Source: Acidobacteriota bacterium
GTDB lineage: Bacteria; Acidobacteriota; Vicinamibacteria; Vicinamibacterales; JAFNAJ01
Direction of reading: 5' to 3'
NCBI GenBank assembly: GCA_017860085.1
Contig: JAFNAJ010000107.1
Coordinates: forward strand, 1-7,893
Length of the DNA: 7,893 nt
Part shown: positions 1-5,362 of the stretch, one piece after another
How positions within the stretch are numbered: the stretch's first letter is position 1
Layout of the letters: each line of letters starts with the position of its first letter
Position numbers and translations under genes: made by a program
Notes under the pieces: generated by a model
Databases searched by the model: none
Told to the model about the DNA's origin: nothing
What the model saw: only the letters and a program-made list of their open reading frames with translations

Positions 1-1161
1 GTGCCACAGCAGCCCGAACAGCACGCTCGCCACGAGGGCCCCGAGCCCGGTTGCGGCGTAGTACCAGCCAAACGCCGTCCCCCTCAGCGCAGCAGGCGTG
101 AGGTCCGTCACGAGCGCTTTTTCGGCCCCCTCGGTGAGGCCGAAATACACGCCGTAGACGAGAAACAGCGACACGACGGCCCCCAGGCTCTGCAGCCACG
201 CGAATCCCGCGTAGACCAAGGCGTAGATCGCCCATCCCGCCCCGATCACGGCCCGGCGTCCAAACCGGTCCGCGAGCAGGCCTCCGCCTACGGAGGTGGC
301 CGCCTTCACAACGTGCAGCGCCGCCCACAGCAACGGGACCACCGGCGCGGCCACCCCCAGGGCCGACAACTGCAGCAGAAGGAACGCGTCCGAGGAGTTG
401 CCCAGGGTGAAGACGAGGAGCACGCTCAGCAGCCGGTAGAACGATCGGGGCAACCGGGGCACACCCGACGCATCGGTCGCCGGCAGCGCACCAGATCGAA
501 TCTGCCCAACCGAGCGCTCGTCAGGCGGCAGCCTGAAAAGCAACAGGACGACGAGCGCGCTCGGCACGAGGGTCGCGAGAAAGAGCGCGCGCATCTGGCC
601 CGGCCACTGCCACAGGAACGCCGCCGCCAACAACGGTCCCAGGATGGCCCCGACGTGGTCCATCGCACGATGCGCACCGAACACGCGTCCACGAATCGAC
701 GCGGGCGAGGCTGCGGCCAGCATGGCGTCGCGAGGCGCGCTGCGCACGCCCTTCCCCACCCGGTCGGCAAAGCGCAGCGCCAGCACATGTCCCCACGTGC
801 CGGCCAGACCGATCAAGGGTCGGATGCCCGACGACAAACCGTAGCCGACCTGAACCAGGACGCGGCGGCGCTGCGACCGGTCAGACAGATACCCGGATCC
901 GACCTTGAGACCGCTGGCGGTCGCTTCAGCCACGCCCTCAACGACGCCGATCGAGACGACCCCAGCACCAAGAGTGTGCGTGAGGAAGAGCGGCAGGATG
1001 GGGTAGATGGCCTCGCTGGCCGTATCCGTCAGCAGGCTGATCCAGCCGAGGAGCCACACTGGCTTCGGAAGCCATGGGCCAGGCGTCGACTCGGCACAGC
1101 CCGAAGGCGCCCGACGAGCACCAGGGTTGGGGAGATGTGAACCGTCAGTGGGTCCTGGCAC
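1..1161 (-). CDS. MFS transporter, 3' end beyond left edge
   Basis: An integral membrane secondary transporter of the major facilitator superfamily; the substrate cannot be read from the sequence. The frame stays open to base 1 without a stop, so the last helices are missing; about 350 residues of the conserved core are present. The core begins WLLGWISLLTDTASEAIYP (first helix, about 1000-1056). MFS motif A occurs twice, once per half: GYLSDRSQRRR at about 862-894 and GGLLADRFGRR at about 253-285, each in the loop after the second helix of its half. A conserved-looking stretch FGLTEGAEKALVTD lies at about 100-141. The start is uncertain: GTG at 1161 is used here, overlapping the upstream gene by 17 bases. 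ATG at 1197 and GTG at 1059 are in frame, and none has a convincing ribosome site. It is last of four leftward genes and probably co-transcribed. The family call is firm; the role is not known. Confidence 0.85.
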   Translation of the reverse strand, partial: MPGPTDGSHLPNPGARRAPSGCAESTPGPWLPKPVWLLGWISLLTDTASEAIYPILPLFLTHTLGAGVVSIGVVEGVAEATASGLKVGSGYLSDRSQRRRVLVQVGYGLSSGIRPLIGLAGTWGHVLALRFADRVGKGVRSAPRDAMLAAASPASIRGRVFGAHRAMDHVGAILGPLLAAAFLWQWPGQMRALFLATLVPSALVVLLLFRLPPDERSVGQIRSGALPATDASGVPRLPRSFYRLLSVLLVFTLGNSSDAFLLLQLSALGVAAPVVPLLWAALHVVKAATSVGGGLLADRFGRRAVIGAGWAIYALVYAGFAWLQSLGAVVSLFLVYGVYFGLTEGAEKALVTDLTPAALRGTAFGWYYAATGLGALVASVLFGLLWH

Positions 1162-1915
1162 GGCCTTCGCCGCCCGCCCGGCTCGGACGCTCGGCATCGA
1201 CCACGGCTCGCGGCACGCGGCGTCGACGCCGGCCACGCTGGAACGGAACGACGGTGACGTCGGTCTCGCCTAGAGCGGTCTGTCGCTCGTCCATCGTGAC
1301 CGCGTCGCTGGCGTCACGCGCGGACGCGGCACGCCTGATGAGCCAAAGGCCCGGCGTCCCATCGAGGAAGAGGGCCCCGACCCCGACGTAGGTCGTCAGC
1401 AGCAGCCACGCGCCCGCCACGCCGACCCACCCGGCCCCGGCGAACCACAGCCCTCCGAGCGTGAGGGTCACGACGAGTCCGTCGACGAGGGCTCCGCCGA
1501 TCCTCCGCGGATCGAGCCACGAGCGGCGCCGCCCGTCGGCGAGCGTCAACCGGAGGGCCTCGGCTCGAACGCCGGTCGTGGTGAGCCTCCTCGGAACCGT
1601 CACCACGGCCTGGCCGGCCTCCGGGTGGACGACGGCGAACTCGGCAAGGAGGTGCTCGGGATCGAGGCCGACCGCGTCGGCATACGCGCGCACGAACGCC
1701 CGCCGAAAGATGCCGGTGGGCCACCGCGACAGGTCGCCCTCTTCGAGCCCGGCCAGCAGGGACGCGGCGATCTTGGTGCGGTTCGCGATCAGGTCGAGCG
1801 CGAGCCCGCGCCGTTCACGCTCGCGGCGCAGCCACGCGCCGAACGTCGCCCGATCGGTCAAGGAGTGTTCTTCCACGCGCGGCAGCCAGTGCTCGAAGTA
1901 TACGACGAGGCTCAC
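1145..1915 (-). CDS. RodZ-like HTH protein with C-terminal RDD-like membrane domain
   Basis: A probable membrane-anchored regulatory or scaffold protein of 256 residues; function unknown. Residues about 23-85 form a Cro/RodZ-type helix-turn-helix (HTH_25-like): FGAWLRRERERRG, then IANRTKI, then LEEGDLSRWPTGIFRRAFVRAYADAVGLD, the pattern seen at the N terminus of RodZ. Residues about 140-200 look like an RDD domain: RRIGGALVDG, two hydrophobic helices and DGTPGLWLIRR, which resembles the G-x-(T/S)-x-G-(K/x) end of RDD proteins. The tail is basic and probably cytoplasmic. I chose GTG at 1915 because it overlaps the TGA of the upstream gene as GTGA, suggesting translational coupling; a longer frame to 2056 would run back into that gene. 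GTG at 1876 or TTG at 1861 are shorter alternatives. Proteins with this domain pair are usually annotated only as HTH-domain proteins; there is no direct evidence for a DNA target. Confidence 0.75.
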   Translation of the reverse strand: MSLVVYFEHWLPRVEEHSLTDRATFGAWLRRERERRGLALDLIANRTKIAASLLAGLEEGDLSRWPTGIFRRAFVRAYADAVGLDPEHLLAEFAVVHPEAGQAVVTVPRRLTTTGVRAEALRLTLADGRRRSWLDPRRIGGALVDGLVVTLTLGGLWFAGAGWVGVAGAWLLLTTYVGVGALFLDGTPGLWLIRRAASARDASDAVTMDERQTALGETDVTVVPFQRGRRRRRVPRAVVDAERPSRAGGEGRARTH

Positions 1916-3048
1916 ACCTTCAGGAAGATGCCCCGCTTGTACATCGCCCACAGGACGACGTAGAGGAACCCGAGGTTCGCCAACGCGTACAGCAGCGACG
2001 CGTTGTAGGGCGACGCCAGCGGTGCGAAGAACGACGCGTACACCCACGTCCTCCACGACACCACCGAGCCGTCGTCGAGCGTGACCTTCCAGACGATGCT
2101 GAGCTTGGTGAGCAGGCCCGAGAGCACGAAGAGCGCGATCGCGTTGGTGCCCAGCACGATGAGCGGGTAGGCCGCACGCCGCCAGCCCCTCATGTCGATC
2201 ATCAGGTAGCAGGCGCCGAGAAGGAGGCTGGCCAGGCCAGCGGTGTACATCGCGTAGGAGCTGGTCCAGAGGTTCTTGTTGAGCGGAAAGACCAATGACC
2301 AGGCGAGCCCGAGGGCCGCGACGACGGCCCCGCCCAATACGAGCCCGCGCAGACGCGCGACGCCGGGCGCGCTCACGCGCAGCCAGAGGCCAGCCAGCAG
2401 CCCCAGCAGGGTCGTGCCGATCGCCGGGATCGTGCTGAGCAGCCCCTCAGGGTCCCACCGCGGCTTCCAGAGGTGTCCGCCCATGAGCGCGCGGTCGATC
2501 ACGGCGCCAACGTTTCCCTCGGGACTCAGGTCACCTGTCGCACCGGTCTCTCCAGGCACCATCATCAGGATCGACCAGTAGCCCACGAGCGCCACCAGCG
2601 CAATGAGGGCAATGCGCCGCGCGGCCCGACCCACCCCGACCCGGCCGCCCGGCGGCATGACCCGCACGAACACGAGCGCCGACACGAGGTAGCAGAGCCC
2701 GATTCGCTGGAGCACGCCGGGAATCCGCATGTGGGCAATGTCGAACCTCGGGAACGCCGCCAGAAACCAGCCCAGCAGCACGAGGACTGCGGCGCGGCGG
2801 ACGATCGACGACACGTGCGCCGTCTTGCGCGACAGCGTGATCGAGACGCCGACGATGAACAGGAAGAATGGGAAGACGAGGTCCGTGGGCGTGCACCCAT
2901 GCCACTCGGCATGCAGCAACGGCGCATACACGGTGCCCCAGTCTCCCGGGTTGTTCACGATGACCATCGCGGCCATCGTGAGGCCTCGGAAAGCGTCGAG
3001 GGCCAGCAGGCGATCGGCAGCTTGACTCGTGGGCTGAGGCGTCGGCAC
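1912..3048 (-). CDS. NagX/HGSNAT-like transmembrane acyltransferase (COG4299/DUF5009)
   Basis: A polytopic inner-membrane protein of 378 residues related to bacterial NagX and to human heparan-alpha-glucosaminide N-acetyltransferase, which moves an acetyl group across the membrane onto amino sugars. The family signature is near the N terminus: LLALDAFRGLTMAAMVIVNN (residues about 14-33) followed by HAEWHGCTPTDLVFPFFLF (46-64). His46 aligns by context with the proposed catalytic His of HGSNAT and Asn32/33 with its neighbouring conserved Asn. Roughly ten hydrophobic helices follow, ending YKRGIFLKV. Length is normal for the family. The open frame extends to 3228, but that part overlaps terC and is non-conserved in character; GTG at 3048 is the only usual start codon between the terC stop and the conserved region. 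The stop overlaps the next gene by GTGA. The actual acceptor is unknown; cell-wall amino sugars are a guess from NagX. Confidence 0.86.
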   Translation of the reverse strand: MPTPQPTSQAADRLLALDAFRGLTMAAMVIVNNPGDWGTVYAPLLHAEWHGCTPTDLVFPFFLFIVGVSITLSRKTAHVSSIVRRAAVLVLLGWFLAAFPRFDIAHMRIPGVLQRIGLCYLVSALVFVRVMPPGGRVGVGRAARRIALIALVALVGYWSILMMVPGETGATGDLSPEGNVGAVIDRALMGGHLWKPRWDPEGLLSTIPAIGTTLLGLLAGLWLRVSAPGVARLRGLVLGGAVVAALGLAWSLVFPLNKNLWTSSYAMYTAGLASLLLGACYLMIDMRGWRRAAYPLIVLGTNAIALFVLSGLLTKLSIVWKVTLDDGSVVSWRTWVYASFFAPLASPYNASLLYALANLGFLYVVLWAMYKRGIFLKV

Positions 3049-3054
3049 GCCGAG

Positions 3055-3083
3055 AATGTAGCACCAAAGCCCCGCGACGTCAC
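3055..3083 (-). promoter_or_regulatory. Candidate extended -10 promoter for the NagX-like gene
   Basis: On the minus strand GTGACG (3083-3078, 4 of 6 to the -35 consensus) is followed after 17 bases by TACATT (3060-3055, 4 of 6), preceded by TG one base upstream, an extended -10. The predicted transcription start would fall on or next to the G of the GTG start at 3048, making the message leaderless. This would be an internal promoter in the leftward block, in the 88-base gap after terC. Prediction by eye only. Confidence 0.35.
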
Positions 3084-3136
3084 CGGCCCGCTGGCGCAGG
3101 ATCTGTCTCGCGAGCGCCTCTTGTGCGCGGCCGCGG

Positions 3137-3871
3137 TCAGTCGCGCTGGACCTCGTCGAGGAGCTCGGTCGACTCGGTGTCCGGCAGCGCGTGCTCGTGC
3201 CCACGCGCATACAGGAAGGCGATGGCAAAGATCACCACGATGAGCCCGAGCGACAGCCACTTGGGCACCTCGAACGCCACCCAGCCAACCTCGTGGAAGT
3301 ACTCGATCAGCAGCTTGAGCCCCACCCACGCAATGATGACGAAGGCACCGTCGACGAGGGCGGGGTACCGCTCGACCACCCGCAGCAGCTCGCCGATCAG
3401 CAGGCGCATCGCGATGATTCCCAGCACCCCGCCGGCCACGATGACCCAGAGCTTCGACGACATCGCGATGGCCACCAGGATCGAATCGACGGCAAACACG
3501 ATGTCGGTGAGCTCGACCTTCACGACCGTCGTCCAGAACGCGGACAGGCCGGGCCACGCCCGCGCGGGCTTGGCCTTGCGCCGCTCGTCGGCCCCGCCGT
3601 GCTGCGAGAAGTGGCTGATGGGCAGGTAGAGCAGGTAGAGCGCGCCAACCAGCTTCACCCAGCCGAGCTGGATCATGTAGACGGCAAAGACGGTCGCCGT
3701 GATGCGGAACGCGAACGCGCCGAGGATGCCATAGCGGAGCGCCTTGCGCCGCTGGCGCTTCGGCAGCCCGAGCACGAGCACCGCGAGGACCATGGCGTTG
3801 TCGGCACTGAGCAACCCCTCGAGGATGACGAGGAGGCCGATGGTGAGCAGGTCGCTGAAGTGAACGTCCAC
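3137..3871 (-). CDS. TerC/YkoY-family integral membrane protein
   Basis: A 244-residue member of the TerC family, most like the YkoY (MeeY) branch that in Bacillus is implicated in manganese export and metalation of secreted enzymes; other TerC members are tied to tellurium resistance. What is seen: about seven hydrophobic segments with acidic residues inside them, EGLLSADNA at residues 18-26 and VKVELTDIVFAVDSI at 116-130 (Glu120, Asp123, Asp129), the paired acidic motifs that mark the family. A charged loop (about 90-105) separates the two halves and the tail is acidic and soluble. GTG at 3871 is chosen because it is the last usual start before the first helix and has GGCAGG 9 bases upstream; the reading frame itself continues far upstream antisense to the chaperone genes, which is not real coding. 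It is divergent from the hspR-like gene and first of the leftward block. Metal specificity is inferred from the family only. Confidence 0.88.
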   Translation of the reverse strand: MDVHFSDLLTIGLLVILEGLLSADNAMVLAVLVLGLPKRQRRKALRYGILGAFAFRITATVFAVYMIQLGWVKLVGALYLLYLPISHFSQHGGADERRKAKPARAWPGLSAFWTTVVKVELTDIVFAVDSILVAIAMSSKLWVIVAGGVLGIIAMRLLIGELLRVVERYPALVDGAFVIIAWVGLKLLIEYFHEVGWVAFEVPKWLSLGLIVVIFAIAFLYARGHEHALPDTESTELLDEVQRD

Positions 3872-3931
3872 GGCGTCGGGCCTGCCGGGCCCGGGTCTGG
3901 CGGACGCCGCGCCCAGGCGGGGCGAGTCGCC

Positions 3932-3961
3932 AGTATGACCCCAGCGCAGGGTGAGGGGCAA
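3932..3961 (-). promoter_or_regulatory. Weak candidate promoter for terC
   Basis: On the minus strand TTGCCC (3961-3956) and CATACT (3937-3932), each 4 of 6 to consensus, are separated by 18 bases, giving a leader of about 50 bases before the GTG at 3871. An alternative -10-like TACGAT at 3988-3983 has no matching -35. A small palindrome, GGCGAGTCGCC at 3921-3931, lies where transcription would start. This is a tentative call; no run of T that would make a terminator is present. Confidence 0.25.
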
Positions 3962-3993
3962 GGCGGAGGGCGTCAGGGACCGATCGTATCGAC

Positions 3994-4005
3994 TCAATAG
4001 ATTGA
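3994..4005. repeat. Short inverted repeat sharing a half-site with the hspR operator
   Basis: TCAAT (3994-3998), AG, ATTGA (4001-4005) is a perfect 5-bp-arm dyad. Its right arm is also the left arm of the larger operator-like dyad next to it, so three TTGA/TCAA half-sites lie within 27 bases. It may be an extra repressor contact reaching toward the terC side, or chance in an AT-rich patch. Confidence 0.35.
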
Positions 4006-4021
4006 CATGACTTATGTCAAT
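4001..4021. promoter_or_regulatory. HAIR-like inverted repeat, probable HspR operator
   Basis: A perfect inverted repeat with 8-bp arms ATTGACAT (4001-4008) and ATGTCAAT (4014-4021) and a 5-base centre GACTT. The HAIR element bound by HspR in actinobacteria is CTTGAGT-N7-ACTCAAG, that is TTGA-N11-TCAA over 21 bases. This site has exactly TTGA-N11-TCAA over 21 bases but differs at the flanking positions. It covers the -35 hexamer and most of the spacer of the hspR promoter, the expected place for a repressor. The dyad is seen directly; binding by the adjacent regulator is inferred. Confidence 0.65.
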
Positions 4022-4030
4022 GTCTATACT
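4002..4030 (+). promoter_or_regulatory. Promoter of the hspR-cbpA-clpB operon
   Basis: TTGACA (4002-4007, perfect -35) and TATACT (4025-4030, 5 of 6 to the -10) are separated by 17 bases, the optimal sigma-70 spacing. Transcription should begin near 4037, which rules out the ATGs at 4014 and 4020 as starts for the regulator and favours ATG at 4050 with a leader of about 13 bases. The -35 and spacer lie inside the HAIR-like dyad, so repressor binding would exclude RNA polymerase. This looks like a strong housekeeping promoter held by a repressor rather than an alternative heat-shock sigma-factor promoter. Confidence 0.75.
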
Positions 4031-4040
4031 CGTGGTGTAC

Positions 4041-4045
4041 AGGGA
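4041..4045 (+). promoter_or_regulatory. Ribosome binding site of the hspR-like gene
   Basis: AGGGA sits four bases before ATG at 4050 and just after the predicted transcription start. The spacing is a little short, but it is the only purine-rich site in the leader and supports this start over upstream in-frame codons. Confidence 0.5.
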
Positions 4046-4049
4046 TGTC

Positions 4050-4394
4050 ATGCGCACACCCGACGAACTCATCTTCATCAGCACGGCCGCCCGACTGCTG
4101 GGCATGCACCCCCAGACCCTGCGCAAGTACGAGCGCCTCGGCCTCGTGCGGCCGACCCGTGCCGTGGGCAGCATGCGCGTGTACTCCACCGAGGAAATCG
4201 CGCGTCTGCGACTGATCAAGCGACTCGTCGACGGTGCCGGCGTGAACCTCGCTGGCGTGCAGCGACTGCTCGGCGTGGCTGACGTGGTGACGCGGATGCG
4301 CCCGCTGATGCGGGAGGCGTCGGCTGGCCGGGCGGACGCCCGTCGCCGGCTCGCCCACGAACTCGACACCCTCTGTGACCTGCTCGGGTTGTGA
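4050..4394 (+). CDS. hspR: HspR-like MerR-family heat-shock repressor
   Basis: A small (114-residue) transcription regulator. Residues about 10-29 form the MerR-type helix-turn-helix (ISTAARLLGMHPQTLRKYE), followed by the wing, in which RLGLVRPTRAVGSMRVYS covers residues 29-46. The GMHPQTLRKYERLGLV and GVNLAGVQRLL stretches match the HspR branch, in which the repressor controls dnaK, clpB or cbpA operons and is helped by DnaK to hold its operator. The C-terminal part (about 75-114) is short and helical with no ligand-binding domain and no cysteine cluster, unlike metal-sensing MerR proteins. The start at ATG 4050 follows from the promoter position; the frame itself opens at 4014. Its stop shares GTGA with a GTG in the cbpA frame. 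A CbpM-like co-chaperone modulator is the alternative, but CbpM lacks this close fit to HspR. Likely autoregulatory through the dyad upstream. Confidence 0.88.
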   Translation: MRTPDELIFISTAARLLGMHPQTLRKYERLGLVRPTRAVGSMRVYSTEEIARLRLIKRLVDGAGVNLAGVQRLLGVADVVTRMRPLMREASAGRADARRRLAHELDTLCDLLGL

Positions 4395-4399
4395 CGGTT

Positions 4400-5353
4400 A
4401 TGGAATTCAAGGACTACTACACCACGCTCGGCGTCGCGCGGACGGCCACCGAGAAGGAGGTCAAGCAGGCCTACCGCAAGCTCGCGCGGAAGCTCCACCC
4501 TGACGTGAACCCGGGCGACGCGTCCGCCGAACGCCGCTTCAAGGAGATCAACGAGGCGTACGAGGTCATCGGCAACCCCGAGCGTCGCAAGAAGTACGAC
4601 GAGCTGGGCGCGAACTGGCGTGCGTACGAGCAGGCGCCTGGGGGCGCGGGGGCCTGGCCGGGAGGCCAGGGGTGGCGGGTGGATCTCGGAGGCCCCGGCG
4701 ACTTCCGCACCGTGTCCGAGGACGAACTTGGCGACATGCTGGGCGGCGGCGCGTTCTCCGAGTTCTTCCAGGCCTTCTTCGGCGGTGCGCCCTCGCAGAG
4801 CCGCGGCCCGGCGCGCAGCCGCCGTCGCGCCGGCCGTGACGTCGAGCAGGAGCTGCAACTCGTGCTCGAAGAGGCGTACCGCGGAACCCTGCGGCGGCTG
4901 TCGATCAAGAGCGATGGCCACACCCGGACCGTGGACGTGCGCATTCCGCCAGGCGTAAAGGACGGTGCCCGCGTCAGGGTCCCCGGCGAAGGCGAGTCGG
5001 GACTCGACGGCGGTACGGCTGGCGACCTCTACCTGCGTATCCGCCTCCTGCCGCACGAACGCTTCGAGCGGCGTGGCGACGATCTGCACGTCCGCGTGTC
5101 GGTACCGATCACCACCGCCGCCCTCGGTGGCCAGGCCGACGTGCCCACGCTCGAAGGCAAGCCGGTCCGCCTCAAGATTCCCGAGCTCACGCAGAGCGGA
5201 CAGGTGTTCCGCATCCGCAACAAGGGCATGCCCGTGATGAAGAAGGCAGGCGAGCACGGCGACCTTTACGTCGCCATCGACATCGAGATGCCCACGTCGC
5301 TCTCCCCCGAGCAGCGCGCGCACTACGAGGCGCTCGCCCGGCTCGACCGATAG
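4400..5353 (+). CDS. cbpA: CbpA-type DnaJ co-chaperone (class B J-domain protein)
   Basis: A 317-residue Hsp40. The J domain occupies residues about 4-70, with the HPD tripeptide at 33-35 that stimulates DnaK ATPase, helix II QAYRKLARKL before it and KKYDELGANW at its end. A glycine-rich linker (about 78-145) includes GGGAFSEFFQAFFGG. There is no CxxCxGxG zinc-finger region, which makes it class B like CbpA rather than DnaJ. Two beta-rich C-terminal substrate-binding domains follow, starting near RDVEQELQL (about 146) and DLYLRIRLLPHERFERRGDD. ATG at 4400 matches the CbpA beginning (M-E-x-K-D-Y-Y); GTG at 4391, overlapping the hspR stop as GTGA, is a possible earlier start adding three residues. 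It lies between the repressor and clpB, so it probably supplies DnaK-dependent delivery of aggregates to ClpB; DnaK is not in this window. Confidence 0.93.
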   Translation: MEFKDYYTTLGVARTATEKEVKQAYRKLARKLHPDVNPGDASAERRFKEINEAYEVIGNPERRKKYDELGANWRAYEQAPGGAGAWPGGQGWRVDLGGPGDFRTVSEDELGDMLGGGAFSEFFQAFFGGAPSQSRGPARSRRRAGRDVEQELQLVLEEAYRGTLRRLSIKSDGHTRTVDVRIPPGVKDGARVRVPGEGESGLDGGTAGDLYLRIRLLPHERFERRGDDLHVRVSVPITTAALGGQADVPTLEGKPVRLKIPELTQSGQVFRIRNKGMPVMKKAGEHGDLYVAIDIEMPTSLSPEQRAHYEALARLDR

Positions 5354-5362
5354 GCCCCGACG

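Noticed and set aside
1..1140. A plus-strand frame of 379 codons
   Set aside because: It is the codon-aligned antisense of the MFS transporter, rich in Arg, Gln, Pro and His. The minus strand gives a clear membrane protein with two copies of MFS motif A.
1916..2056. A longer N terminus for the HTH-RDD gene
   Set aside because: It lies wholly inside the end of the NagX-like coding sequence and resembles no domain; GTG at 1915 gives a natural GTGA overlap.
3049..3136. An intrinsic terminator after terC
   Set aside because: The gap has GC-rich self-complementary bits (around the GCGGCCGC at 3127-3134) but no stable hairpin followed by a T run in the leftward direction.
3872..3990. A yybP-ykoY manganese riboswitch in the terC leader
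   Set aside because: Many ykoY/terC genes carry one, and GGGGTCATAC near 3934-3943 on the minus strand caught the eye, but the conserved GGGGAGUA loop and the paired second loop are not there. A covariance-model search with the yybP-ykoY model would settle it.
4014..4049. Upstream ATG starts for the hspR-like gene at 4014 and 4020
   Set aside because: They lie within the spacer of the promoter and operator, before the predicted transcription start, so the transcript would not contain them.
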